Below, piece by piece: positions 12,902 to 24,245 of a stretch of 64,000 nt of DNA; the first letter of the stretch is position 1, and each line of letters begins with the position of its first letter. Both the position numbers and the translations under genes were made by a program. Origin of the DNA: Saccharum officinarum (taxonomy: Eukaryota > Streptophyta > Magnoliopsida > Poales > Poaceae); contig CM036160.1 of NCBI GenBank assembly GCA_020631735.1, positions 112,698,680 through 112,762,679 on the forward strand. The letters are read 5' to 3'. The notes under the pieces are model-generated. The model saw only the letters and a program-made list of their open reading frames with translations. It was not told where the DNA came from and did no database searches.

Positions 12902-13474
12902 ATGGCCTCGGCGAACGACGAAGACCGCGCGGCGGCGGGCATCCTGCGGTTGCTGATGGGGCTGGCGGCGGCGGCGGCGCCCGCCTCGGCATTGCCTCGG
13001 GGCGGCGGCGGTAGCGGGGGGCCCGGCCTGGTGGTGGTCCAGCACGTCATCCTCGATGGCGACGGGGATCTGTTCTCTGGCGGAGTCGGCGGCGGCGTGC
13101 CGCCGGCTTCGAAGGCCGCGATCGCCGCGCTGAAGGAGGTGAAGGCCGGGGAGATCGAGGGCGGGGGCGAGCTGGGCGAGTGTGCCATCTGCCTGGACGG
13201 GGTGGAGGACGCCGGCAAGGAGATGCCGTGCGGGCACCGCTTCCACGGGGGCTGCCTGGAGCGGTGGCTCGGCGTGCACGGCAACTGCCCCGTCTGCCGC
13301 CGCGAGCTGCCGCCGGCCAAGGAGGAGGACAACGCGGCGGCGGATGGCGGCGGCGAGGAGAGGCGGAGGCCCAGGGCTGCGGTCGTGGTCAGCTACGTCG
13401 TGCTCGGAGGCGAGAGAGGGGAGGCGCAGGCGCAGCAGGAGCCGTGGAACATTAGGATAGAGGACGTGGATTAG
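12902..13474 (+). CDS. RING-H2 E3 ubiquitin ligase, MPSR1-like
   Basis: Intronless, 190 aa. The RING-H2 finger spans Cys94 to Cys132: C94-x2-C97, C110-x-H112, H115-x2-C118, C129-x2-C132, so all eight zinc ligands are present. The segment before the finger (PPASKAAIAALKEVKAGEIE) is the typical linker of the Arabidopsis MPSR1/At1g26800-type ligases, which act in cytosolic protein quality control. The rest is low-complexity, Gly/Ala-rich N-terminally and Glu/Arg-rich C-terminally, with no membrane segment. An open frame extends upstream of 12902, but the TATA box at 12771 and the MASANDED start favour this ATG. The heat-shock element at 12721 fits a proteotoxic-stress role. RING and E3 function are firm; MPSR1 orthology is an inference. 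Confidence 0.92.
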   Translation: MASANDEDRAAAGILRLLMGLAAAAAPASALPRGGGGSGGPGLVVVQHVILDGDGDLFSGGVGGGVPPASKAAIAALKEVKAGEIEGGGELGECAICLDGVEDAGKEMPCGHRFHGGCLERWLGVHGNCPVCRRELPPAKEEDNAAADGGGEERRRPRAAVVVSYVVLGGERGEAQAQQEPWNIRIEDVD

Positions 13475-14407
13475 GATTAGGAGATTCTATGGTTAGGCCT
13501 CTAATCGCTTTCCAATTGGTTCACTGATTGGTTTGATGGTGGAGGTGGTTTTGTACATATTCTAGTAGTGTGTTGGCCATGGGAAGGGGAATTGTGAATG
13601 CTTCGAGTTCGAGATGTCGAAGACGTGTACAACGGAAGTTCACAATGCTAAATACGCGTTTTCGAAAATGAGAGGCGGTTCGTTCTTCTGCTGTTTTGAT
13701 GTGCAATTCTGGCGAATTTCATCATGCTCAGTGTCAACAATTTTCATGCTCAGTGTCAACAATGCGCTGAATCTGCTCTGTGTACTGTATTCCGCTACTT
13801 TATGGCCTCCAGAGTGTTTTCCAAACAAAAGCCACAATTTGCTCTGTGTATGCTCTATGGCTTCCAGATCTGCTTCCAAGCAAATGCTAAGAGCGTGTGA
13901 CCTCGGTCTGTAGTTCGGCGTAAATCAGGGATCTGGAACCGACGGGAGCAACACGAGCTTCTAGTTCATACAGATACAGATACCCATTGGATTAATCCAA
14001 CTATCTAAGTGCCGTCGGAGCAACACGAGCTTCTAGTTCATACTCCAAGCGTAATTTGCATTTGCTACTGATACTCAGAATGCAGTAGATCTTCTTGTTA
14101 ACTAGACGAGGTTTATAGAAAATAATAGGAATAATGGACAGCCCGTGTAGTATGTGTGTTGTACGAAATTCAATTACGGATGCAATTGCATCACTAAAAC
14201 CAATACATTTTAGAATTGGACTATGTATCATACTATCATTGCTACATGCGAATTGCTACACGAGTCATAATCAAAATCATCATATATAATTATAAGAGAT
14301 ATTGATGACACGAGAGCAATTTAGGAAGAAAAAAATAGGACGAAAGAAGTGAACTAAATATATTTTGTAAATAAAAAAGGTTCAAAGCAACGCTTCAGCG
14401 TTTAATA
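13475..14407. other. 3' flank of the RING gene, no gene seen
   Basis: Contains the RING gene 3' UTR, then AT-rich sequence. Two short direct repeats are visible: TTTCATGCTCAGTGTCAACA-like copies near 13720-13760, and GGAGCAACACGAGCTTCTAG at about 13945 and 14015. Confidence 0.5.
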
Positions 14408-14415
14408 ACATTATT

Positions 14416-15194
14416 TTTTTCTCGAATATGCAAAAGAATTACGTATCATTATATTAAGAAGATAAAACAGTTGCAAAAACAAAAGTTCAGGGCCGTAGCC
14501 GGACGAAAGCCGGGCGGACCGCTCTGTTACATTGGACATGAAAACTCTCGGTGGGCAGCAAGCTACCCCCGACGCTAGGTCTCCTAGTTTGCTTGCTCCC
14601 GTCCTGATCCACTGCTCTGCTTTCGCCCTGATGATGATGAGGAGCCCCTCCACCGTGGCTGCTGCCTCCCTGAAACGAGCATTCCTTTCCTTCCACACCA
14701 TCCAGCAGACGAGGGCGAACAATGTGTCTGCACCTTTCTTGGCATTCCCGTTCCAGAGGCCTCTGATGCGGCGCCACCATAGCAGGATCGATCGTTGAGC
14801 TGGTGGCAACGGCTTTCCAAATGCCGTCAGGATGTGGAACCATAGCTTGCGCGTGAACAGACAACAGGTCAGGATGTGGTCGATAGTCTCCATGGCTTGA
14901 TCACAAAGGAAACACTCTGGTCGGGCTTCCAAGCCGTGCCGAGCCCTACGATCATTGGCCCACTGACGCTTCTTGAACGCCAGCCAGAGAAAGATTTTGA
15001 CCCTCAATGGTGCCTAGGATTTCTAGATGAGGGAGTGACCACGGAACTTGATCGTTTCGACGTGCAGCGCGGTGTAGGCCGACTTGGCGGAGTATGTGTC
15101 ATCATGAGTCCACCGCCATACCGTCTTGTCCAGGCGGTCACTGAGGTTGATGTTCTCAACGGCCGCTGACAGGTCGAGGCACTCCGAGAGATCG
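14416..15194 (-). mobile_element. 5'-truncated LINE (L1-type) fragment with zf-RVT domain
   Basis: On the minus strand this encodes the end of a plant LINE ORF2. A zinc-binding RT-associated segment is recognisable (IFLWLAFKKRQWANDRRA, then C-x2-C ... H-x4-C: CFLCDQAMETIDHILTCC), followed by FALVCWMVWKERNARF. Upstream coding (DKTVWRWTHDD, YSAKSAY) is in frame but carries two TAG stops near 15018 and 15027. The 3' end (ATTCGAGAAAAAAA on minus) is typical of grass LINEs. ACATTATT occurs on both sides (14408-14415 and 15195-15202), a likely target-site duplication. It is a dead, 5'-truncated insertion. Confidence 0.82.
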
Positions 15195-15202
15195 ACATTA
15201 TT

Positions 15203-17070
15203 AGAAGAATGGATATAGAGATATAGGTAGAAATAGAGATAGAGATAGTTTTATTATAAAAATATATTTTCTGTAATAATCTAATAATACTCATCCCACA
15301 TCGTAGATTTTAGTATTTTTATATTTGATTAAATTTGAGACTGATTTGACTCCACAAAAGAGAGATTATATTCTTCTTGGACGGAGGAAATATTTGAAGG
15401 CAAGGCACGTTGCAAAAGAAAGCATGTGACTAATTCACGAGTGCTGCGTGTATAAGACCGAAATCATATCCAGAGAAGAGGAAGTCATATTCAGCGAAGA
15501 GGAAAACGTTGAGCGTTTTCAGTCATTGCCTCTATGCTGCCGAGAGGATACACTGCATTGAGCATTTTCTCATGCATCTAGCTGTGTTAATATTAAGGTC
15601 TGCTATGATCAGGTTCTGAAGGTCTGGAAAATCATCAAGCCTCTCCATCCTCCCGAGGGATCTGACGTGCACAGCATAAGCGCGCGCGCTTGCACACACA
15701 CACACACAAAAAAAAAAGTCTGGATCTTATCATCTCGAGCTCTAGGGTGACACGACTCTTTAACTGAAGAACTGGTCGAAGGGTTTAAGGTCTGTATATT
15801 CAGGACGCTAACTGCTAAGGCCACAGGCCCACGACTCTTGGAAGGCTGGATACCTATCTTTTCAAGGAATTTTCAGCAGCTTTTGTCCATACAATTCTTA
15901 CTCTACAGCTATGCTTTGGGAGTACATTTTTCAGGCTGCACAGGTACACTACATGTATATTTACACTTGCAGGTCCCTACTATGATTTTCAAGGCGCTAG
16001 CCGATCCATGATTAGCTTGAATTTGTTCCAGACCAAAAGACCCCAGATTAGCTTGAAATCTCTGTACACACACCCTGTTCGCCTGAACTACTTTTCAGTC
16101 AAGGAACAGTGTTTTCTCTCACAAGAAATCAGTATAAGCGTCAGGATAAACCAAATTTTAGCATAAGCGAACGAGGTGACAATCTTCGGGGCTCAGCAGT
16201 TCTCTCTGTCTTTGTCGTCATGGGCCCGGTGCTTTGGGAGTGTGACGATCGTTCGGGCCTGAGCCTGGGTAGTCAGTTATTTGCAGAGCCATCCTTCCAA
16301 ACATCTCTTCAACCACCGCGTTGCTTCTCCAGTTATCCTGCAATATTTTGTGCACGACCGATAAGATTAAGACCCATTTGGAATGTAGAAATTTTAGACG
16401 AACCCTATACAATTTTTTTAAAAGAATAACAGAGAAACAGGGAAGATCCATTTTCGAAGTTCTAAACAAGGTCTAAGAAATGGCTCACAGAAGCACACAC
16501 GAACATTTGGACTTTTGGAGTATGACCCTCATTGGCAGGGCTCAAAGCCTGCCTAGACTGACCGACTTCTCTACTTTGCTAGTGTGTTTTGTGAGGAGAG
16601 AGAGGAAGAGCTTATTGCTACAATACCTGCAGAGGAAAGGGCAAAACCAGGGAAGCCCGTGCCAAAGAGGACCTTAATCATGAACATGTTTTTACACTTT
16701 CAAATTTCAATCATGCTCAGAAAATGATTTACTTTGTACCATGACATCACTGTTTGACCTAAGTGTTTTTAGTAACCTGTAGTTTTGACTGAAAAATCAA
16801 TGCACAAATGATCACCTCGAATGAAATCACACACTTTCAGATATATGGCTCAACTATACACTCATGTATTAGCTTCAGTTCAGACATCTAGCCCTGAACC
16901 ATTTATCATTAACTTGTGCTCTTAGCCACACTATGCAAAGGCACAAATAATTCTCCAGGCCATATTTTGTTCAAAAAAGAAGAAAAGAAAGATCCGACTT
17001 TGAACATCAAAGTTATGCAGCTAACTCTCAAGGCTGTTTATTTGTACTACGTACTATTGCATATTTGCAT
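15203..17070. other. Intergenic, nothing recognised
   Basis: AT-rich, with short simple repeats (GATATA/GAGATA at 15210-15250, CA/A run near 15693-15718). Open frames are short and unfamiliar. Confidence 0.45.
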
Positions 17071-17378
17071 CTAGCTAGTGAAGTACGGAAGTACCTCTGC
17101 TGCAACTTGAGCACCCTCTAACTCCGGAGCCTCACCGATCCTCGTCGCTCTGAAGCCCCCTGCGTCCACATCGAAATCACCACAGCTGCAGTTCAGATCT
17201 ACAGAACATCTAATCTTTCTATACATAGGGAAACAATTGAAAGGAAGAGACGAAAATAAAGATAATTCAGGGTCATATGGATACTTGTGAAACGAGCGGC
17301 TTGAGCGGGCGCGACGACGAGGAGAAAGAGAGCGAGCAGGATCACCAGCAGCCGTCCGGCCGCCTGCAGCTTCGCCAT
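17071..17378 (-). CDS. Possible small secreted peptide gene, 2 exons
   Basis: The minus-strand ATG at 17378 opens a clear signal peptide (MAKLQAAGRLLVILLALF, then a hydrophobic run ending APAQA). A donor GTATCC follows at 17284; with an acceptor CTGTAG before 17198 the frame continues to a TAG at 17071. This gives exons 17378-17285 and 17198-17071, 222 nt, 73 aa. The mature part would be about 45 residues, acidic, with two Cys (CSCGDFDVD). I do not recognise the family. A TATTTAA motif (17462-17468) lies about 85 bp above the ATG on this strand. Another acceptor (CTGCAG, 17191 side) would shift the frame. The signal peptide is what is seen; the gene model is an inference. Confidence 0.35.
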
Positions 17379-17469
17379 GCCTTTGCCTTCTTCTTCTTCC
17401 ACCTCTCGACGCTGCAGGAGTGCGCGTGCGTATCTGGCCATTGGCTGGAGGTGGCGGCGAGGTTAAATA

Positions 17470-18114
17470 GCTGCGACGACCGGCGAGGCCATGGCGTGCG
17501 TGTCCGGCTGTCCGCCCCGCCCTCTTGCGTCTTCGGAGAGTCCACAGCTAATCATGGAGCACTGGAAAAAACACGCGGAGAGAAAAAAGAAGTCGTTTTC
17601 TGACGCCCACCACCAACGCAATTGGCCGCCTACCTAACACTGCTGGTGCTGCGGAAGATAGAGCCCCAGCACTAGCTGCTAGTACCCTGCTAGCAGTAGT
17701 AGATGGCCTTGCCGCACGGGGCACGGCACGGCTCCAAGCAAGGGCAGCGTCCCAGATCTCTCCATCTGCTGACGTGCTGATGGCCACCCTACGTTCTGCT
17801 TTGCATTGGGTCAGGCTCACATCACACATTCTTCTTTCCTTTCTCTGGTGTTTTTGTTACGGCTTTCTATGTTTACTCCTCTTTGGAGTGGGCACGATTT
17901 GCTTTCTACCACTACGACTACCGTCTCTGGTCAGTTAAAGCTGTCAGGCTTTCAGTCTGTGGACGAATGAAACAGACGAGAATGACCCTTGGGTCCCTGA
18001 ATACAGTTTGGTCAGAAGCGTCATGCTGATTGCTGGTATTAGCAGATGCTGTCTTTCCTTTTCAGCTCTCGCCACTGTCGATCTTCTTCTTATGCGTGAC
18101 ACGTACGACTGCAT
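17470..18114. other. Intergenic, nothing recognised
   Basis: Moderately GC-rich up to 17770, then AT-rich. No feature supported. Confidence 0.4.
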
Positions 18115-18184
18115 GGAGATGAATGAGATAGCTGAAAACGGCTGGTGGCGGAGATGAATGAGATAGCTGAAAACGGCTGGTGGC
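18115..18184. repeat. Perfect 35-bp tandem duplication
   Basis: A 35-bp unit beginning GGAGATGAATGAGATAGCTG occurs at 18115-18149 and again at 18150-18184 without mismatch. It ends 25 bp before the Copia LTR. Confidence 0.9.
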
Positions 18185-18208
18185 CACTAGGATGAAGGCA
18201 GATGTGCC

Positions 18209-18670
18209 TGTTGGAATTGATCTCCACCAGTTAGCCCAACGGCTAACTGGGCCCTTGACCTGCGCCCTGATCGGGGGTGCCCAGCCCATAGACGGCTGGT
18301 GGGCCCCCGTCGCACAGTGCCATAAATAGGAGGTGGGGGCCAGGGCACACGACACAAGGTTCACTGCTGCCACTGCAACACCCCACCGTCCTATCCTAGT
18401 CCGATCAAGAAGGGGCACTGCAGCGACGGGAAGCTCCACTCCGCCATCTTCGCCACCAAGTCCGTCGCCTCCTCTGCACCACGCCAATGGCGACACCAGA
18501 TCATGACTCCACTGCTACTCCATCTCCTCCAACCCGTATGGTCAGCTGCCTCTACACTTCTCTCTCCCTCACTCCAGTTCCTTTCCCTAACACATGTTCT
18601 AGCACAAATCACTTGTTTCCTTGAGTTGTACCCGAATAGATCCATACCTAGTGATCCTAAATTTATCACA
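18209..18670 (+). repeat. Left (5') LTR of the Copia element
   Basis: 462 bp, TG...CA. It contains CATAAATAGG as a likely TATA region near 18321. Confidence 0.95.
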
Positions 18671-18671
18671 T

Positions 18672-18683
18672 TGGTACCGGAGC
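18672..18683 (+). promoter_or_regulatory. Primer-binding site of the Copia element
   Basis: TGGTACCGGAGC matches the plant initiator-Met tRNA site TGGTATCAGAGC at 10 of 12 positions, 1 bp after the LTR. Confidence 0.8.
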
Positions 18684-18776
18684 AAGTTACCTAGTGAGTG
18701 GATCTAGGTCGGGGAAAGAAGAAAAGGATACGATTCTATTCGGATCTATCAAACCCTAATTGGGGAAAGCAAAGAA

Positions 18777-19870
18777 AGAACCGAATTCAATTCGAGATTG
18801 AAACCCTAACCCTAGCATGACTGGAAAAGGATGGAGGGGAAGGGATCCTACCCGAGTCCTCTCCCCGCCATCACCACCGCCATGGTGCGGGAAGAAGACC
18901 GCGCGGACGCATCGCCGACGCGCGGAAAGGGACCTCGAGCCGTCATCGTACGGGCTCGGGTCAAGGGCCTCCAACGCGGGCGCATAGGGCACCGACGCGC
19001 GGCCGCTCGACGGAGAAAGGGAAGAACGAATTTTGATTCGGAAACCCTAAAAGTAACCAAAGAGAATAGAAGGACGGAGAGGAAAGGACCTACCTGGGGT
19101 TTTCCTTGCCGTCGACCGCCGTCGCGCGGGTCAGAAAGAACCGCCGCTAGCCGGCGTCGCCACCGTTACCAGGCGGGTCGAGGGCTCCGGGCCGCCGTTG
19201 TTGCGCGTTCAGGTTTAGGGCGCCACAGCGAGGCCGCTCGACGGCGGCGCGCTCTCCCACCGGGGAACGCGCTCGCCGGCGAGGGGGCCCGCGGCGGCGC
19301 CGCCACCTTTTCCCCTCCGGCCAAGGGCGTTGTTTCTTTGTTGCTGCTGTGAGGCGCTGAGAGAAAAGAGGGAAAGGGGAAAGCAGGTAAAAGAAGAAGA
19401 GGAACGAGGCAGCTGGATCTGCTCCGGCGGCCACTCCCCTCTCTGGCGCCGCCGGCTACCGCGGCCGCTGCCGCCGTCGCTGCGTGGGGCTAGAGGAACA
19501 CGCAGGGAGAGGAGAAAAGAATGTGGCTTAGGGTTTCGGGGGGAGCGGCCGGTCACCGATTTTGATCCAGCGATTTTGACGCGTGACCGTCGGATCAGAT
19601 TGAACGGCCAGGATCATCTGGGCCGACTTTTGGCCCAGGCGGGCGAGTGGTTTCCCGGCCCAGGCCCAGGTTGCGGCCTGGGCGCGGGGACGGAGGCGCG
19701 CGCGGCTGGGCCGCTATGGCACGCTGGGCCGCGGCCGGTTTTGCTGGGCTGCGCGAAAGGCAGGCTCGGGAGAGCCTGGGCCGTTTTGGGCCGCGGGGTG
19801 CGCGCAGCGCGCGAGCAGGCCTTCGGGGCATGCGTTTGGGCCTTCAGGCCGAAATGGCTAGATACAAATG
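18777..19870. repeat. GC-rich, internally duplicated leader of the Copia element
   Basis: Diverged units recur, for example GAAACCCTAACCCTAG with GGAAGGGATCCTACC near 18800-18850, and GGAAACCCTAAAAG with GGAAAGGACCTACC near 19040-19095. Long frames here are composition effects. Confidence 0.55.
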
Positions 19871-20179
19871 ATAACAGTAATTTACCTTCATTTTATTTTT
19901 CCAGAAATTGTTTTAAGGCATATTTGATGCATTTCAATTGTTCAGAGAATAGTATAGTACCTTAATGTTTCTGGAAAAATAATTATGAGAATGCTTACGT
20001 TTTCCGCTGCAAAGTTAAAGTTTTATTGTCTTCTCACTAAATCCGAACCAACGGGAGGATTTAATTTGAAGAACAATTATAGTAATTCAATGAATGATGA
20101 AAAGTTGATCCTCCAGTTAAAGTTGGAATCAACGGAAATTTTAAATTGGAGGAATAATCAGTTTATAGTTAAGATAAAT

Positions 20180-20612
20180 TATAATATTATTATTTTCTGA
20201 CCAACGTTGATGATAACAATATTATAAGTTTATTTAAGAGTTTATGTTTAAAGAAAATTATGATATTGTTATTTTCTGACCAACGTTGATGATAACAATA
20301 TTATAATTCTATGAGTTTTATGTTTAAAGTTTAAATCTCTGATAAATTTTGTATCAAAGTGACCAATTTTCAGAGAATAGATAAGAGACAATAGATGCTC
20401 CAGAGCGAGCAAAATGTAATGTGTTTTCATGTTTCCGCTGCAATGATGATGATGATTTACAAAATTAAATTCGAACAAACGGGAGAATTTAGTTTTGAAA
20501 AGGGTTATAAGATAATTGAGTTTTCATAATGTTAATTCCATTTCTGCCCAACGGTGATGTGGAATTGATGTATAAGATTGATGGTTTTGTTCTATTTCTG
20601 CCCAACGGTGAT
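20180..20612. repeat. Local duplications inside the Copia element
   Basis: TTATTTTCTGACCAACGTTG with its flank occurs at about 20190-20227 and 20268-20302. TTTCTGCCCAACGGTGAT occurs near 20540 and 20593. Confidence 0.75.
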
Positions 20613-21124
20613 ATATAATAGAACTTAAAGTTTAAACGTTTAATGTGCATGTCTTTAACCAGACCAATGTAGGGTTATTTTCATGCTCATTATTAATGAT
20701 GTTTTTCAGATTAAGAACTTCATGCCTTTATTCTTGAAGGGTGAAAAGAAAATGAGCTGGGTACTTGTGACTCAGAAGATGAAAAGTGCAATTTTTGCAT
20801 AAAGAAGACCATTGTGCAAGGGACTGCGGTCTCTTTAAAGAGTGGTTTCAAAAGAAAAGGAATTCTAGGATATTGATCCAAGAAATAGAACAATAAGAGT
20901 TTAGTTTAAGAGATACCTTTTATGTACTCTTTAAAATAATAATAATAAGTAATATAATTTTAGTCTTAATCATCATGTTTTGAAATGTAATAAGTGACAT
21001 GCATGTTTAATTTGACCAACGTCGGATTAAGCATGTGTGTTAAAGAGTTTTGGGATTTACTTCTAAATTTGTTGATTGAATATGAGACAATATTGACATT
21101 TATGTCCCTTCAAGAAAATTATCT

Positions 21125-21335
21125 CGCATGGCGGGAAAAAGTTTGTGACAGTACCCGCATGACGGGAAAAGTTTGAGAAAATACCCGCATGGCGGGGTAA
21201 AGTTGGCATAGTACTTATGTTAATAAATCCTGCATGGCAGGAGAAATTTAACATAGTATTTATCCTGCATAGCGGGAGAAAGTTGTGATGACTCATGTGC
21301 TTTGAGTGTATCCCGCACAGGGAGAAAGATTAGGG
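21125..21335. repeat. Irregular minisatellite in the Copia interior
   Basis: Six diverged units around the motif CGCATGGCGGGAAAAAGTTT, spaced about 30-50 bp, running from 21125 to about 21335. Confidence 0.8.
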
Positions 21336-23449
21336 TAGCTCTTATGCTATCCTAGTATAAGTTTAAGGAGAACAGATAGTTACAGACGAACCTCAAGATA
21401 AGAATGACATGCAAGCGTGACTTGCGAAAGTATTAATGATAAAAGACTCTGTTGAGCTTTTGAAGTGAAATGAGGAAAAAGTACTCCCAACGAATTAAGA
21501 AATAATTTCATTTGCATGATGTAATCATGTGGATGAAGAAAGTAATCAAAGTTCCTCATTCACAAGAGTTTTAAATAGTTTTCGAAATTGTGGTAGAAAA
21601 GTTAGTACCACATTTCGAGGGGGAGAAAGGTGAGATCAATTAAGAAAGACAATTAAGAAAGATATTTCCCCATAATTCAGATAATGCGATGCATACTAAA
21701 GTGATCTATAAAGATGAATGTGATCGTCGGGGGAGTAAGACGGTCATAATATCGATACCCCTAAAGTAAAGATATTGCTAAATTCATGGACCTAGTCAGC
21801 CAGTATTTATATTGGACGTGTTCAGAGTTTTAAAGGCGGTGCTAAATGCACCATAGGTGTTAAATGCACCATATGAGCAGATTGAACCCAAAATAAGAAA
21901 ATTAAAGATGGGACAATCTGGGGGAGCATGGTACAAAGAAACCTGACTCCGCAAGGAGGATGAATAATGTAAACAAGGATCTTGTTACACAGGACCTTAT
22001 AGAATCAATTGTCTTTTGGCAATAAAGGTCAAGAAATGCTAGTAGCTAAGGCCCCAGAAAGTCTCAAAGAATAAGAAAGTCAGATATTTATGATGATTAT
22101 AAAGTCTATATTGGTGAAATTCAAATGGAGGGTAATCCCACCTAATTTAAAGAAGCCATGAGAGGCGTTCACTCGTCTAAGTGGCAAGAAACAAAGAAAG
22201 ATAAAATGGAATCGATAATACCAATAATATTTTAGGATCTAGAATAAATTCCTAAGGAGCCAAGACAGTAGGCTGTGATGGGTCTACAAGACAAAATGTG
22301 ACTCCAAAGGGAATATGTAAAGATGTGGAGCGCGACTTGAATCAAAGGTTTTTGCGCGAAGCAAGTGAATAGATTACAATGAGTGCTAGTGACACATCAT
22401 GATCTGATTTACATCAGATGAAAGTAAAGACAACATTTCCCAATGGGATTTGTATGGAATAATTACGTGGCACAACCCAGATGTTTTGTCATGAAAAGAA
22501 AGAATGTAAGGGATGCCACCTGTAGAAATCTCTTATGGACTAGAGCAAATCTCTAGACAGTGGCATTTAAAGTTGAAGAGTCAATTAGAAATTTTGGGTT
22601 AAAGATAATGAGAGGACAATTGCGTATGTACAAAGTTATATAGAAGGGGAAATTCATTTCCTAATCTTGTGTGGTTGACACCTTAATGGTTAATAGTGAT
22701 GTCAATCTACTGCATGAGAAGAAGTTCTTGTCCTCAAGCTTCAATGAGAAAAAAATTCTCGGTGAAATGTATCTCGTTAAAAGAATTGAAATTCACCGAG
22801 ATAGAAGAAAAGGGGTATTATGACTATCGCATAGGCATGCTAAGAAAAGTTTCTAAAGAAATAAAATACCTATGCGGATAAACCTACGTCTGTTCTCATG
22901 GTCAGGGTAATAGTTTTGAGAACTTTAATGTTCCAAAAGCAATGTAAGATTGTTATAGATGGACGTCCTATATGCTTCAGCTGTTGAAAGCTTAATGAGT
23001 ACAAAGATAAGACCTTGCCCTGACGCAGTTTACGTATCCGGGTTGTTTTGGCAAAAGTCCAGTCCAGATATAGATCACTGGAATGGAGTTAAAAATGTCG
23101 GCCTCATGCTAAAAAGGAAAGAACAAGTACTCTCAAGTAGTTGTGGGTACAAATGTTAAATTTTTAGCGAGATGTTTAGTGAAACCCACATAGTAGCTAA
23201 CACTCGCAGTTGGAGTTTTATTGTGGAAAAGCTCCAAAAGAAACAGTTCTAGTATCATCAGTGATGTAAAGTTATAATATAGCATGACATGAGGTTGAGG
23301 GACAGGCAAAATGGTTAAGGAACTTGTACCCGGAATTGATAATGGTTGTCAACAGCAATGACCATTTAAGTGGTTTGCTCCTATAACAACGAGTCAAGTG
23401 CGCTGCCAAACACATTGACATTAAAGTTATACGTTGTTAAGGAGAAAGT

Positions 23450-23580
23450 CCGGAATCATATCAAAGCGTATTGAACATATAAGTGACAAGAAAGTGCTTT
23501 CGGATCCGCTTACCAAAGGCTTACCACCCAGTGTGTTCAGAGAACACACAGTCGACATGGGTTTATGGTATAGCCTATGA
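23450..23580 (+). pseudogene. Copia pol C-terminal remnant
   Basis: The plus strand reads IEHISDKKVLSDPLTKGLPP, then VFREHTVDMG and WYSL before a stop, the usual RNase H end of plant Copia polyproteins. It is the best-preserved coding trace in this element. Confidence 0.85.
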
Positions 23581-23779
23581 TTTCCGGACAATAAAGGACC
23601 CCAAAGTTGAAGAATCTGTTTCAGATCAGAGATGTGTATTGTAGCTGTTAAATCTATCGGCGACTGACCGTGACGATGAGGCATGCTCTATACACTAATT
23701 TGTGATGGAACAAATAAAAGTGAAAGCAATTAAAGTCAAAGTTTAAAGTTAAAGTATAAGATGAGATCAAGGGGGAGAA

Positions 23780-24240
23780 TGTTGGAATTGATCTCCACCA
23801 GTTAGCCCAACGGCTAACTGGGCCCTTGACCTGCGCCCTGATCGGGGGTGCCCAGCCCATAGACGGCTGGTGGGCCCCCGTCGCACAGTGCCATAAATAG
23901 GAGGTGGGGCCAGGGCACACGACACAAGGTTCACTGCTGCCACTGCAACACCCCACCGTCCTATCCTAGTCCGATCAAGAAGGGGCACTGCAGCGACGGG
24001 AAGCTCCACTGCGCCATCTTCGCCACCAAGTCCGTCGCCTCCTCTGCACCACGCCAATGGCGACACCAGATCATGACTCCACTGCTACTCCATCTCCTCC
24101 AACCCGTATGGTCAGCTGCCTCTACACTTCTCTCTCCCTCACTCCAGTTCCTTTCCCTAACACATGTTCTAGCACAAATCACTTGTTTCCTTGAGTTGTA
24201 CCCGAATAGATCCATACCTAGTGATCCTAAATTTATCACA
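23780..24240 (+). repeat. Right (3') LTR of the Copia element
   Basis: 461 bp, TG...CA. It differs from the left LTR by one missing G (in the run after AGGAGGT) and one C/G substitution (CCACTGCGCC here). Confidence 0.95.
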
Positions 24241-24245
24241 GTGCC

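Larger units (their letters stand above)
18209..24240 (+). mobile_element. Non-autonomous Copia LTR retrotransposon, recent insertion
   Basis: A complete 6.0-kb element. The LTRs at 18209-18670 and 23780-24240 start TGTTGG, end TCACA, and differ by one substitution and one 1-bp indel by eye. The duplication GTGCC flanks it (18204-18208 and 24241-24245). A primer-binding site (TGGTACCGGAGC, 18672-18683) follows the left LTR, and a polypurine tract (AAGGGGGAGAA, 23769-23779) precedes the right one. No intact gag or pol frame exists. Only decayed Copia traces remain in the second half: RT-like near 22690-22860, RNase-H-like near 22955-23140, and a clear pol C-terminus (DPLTKGLPPSVFREHTVDMG) at about 23500-23570. 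The first kilobase of the interior is GC-rich, non-coding and internally duplicated. Machinery from a relative must have copied it. Confidence 0.93.

Noticed and set aside
18831..19352. Open frame of 173 codons inside the Copia element
   Set aside because: GC-rich duplicated leader with open frames in several registers; no Gag signature.
21125..21335. CRISPR-like array
   Set aside because: Repeats are diverged, spacing is irregular, the host is a plant, and it lies inside a retrotransposon.
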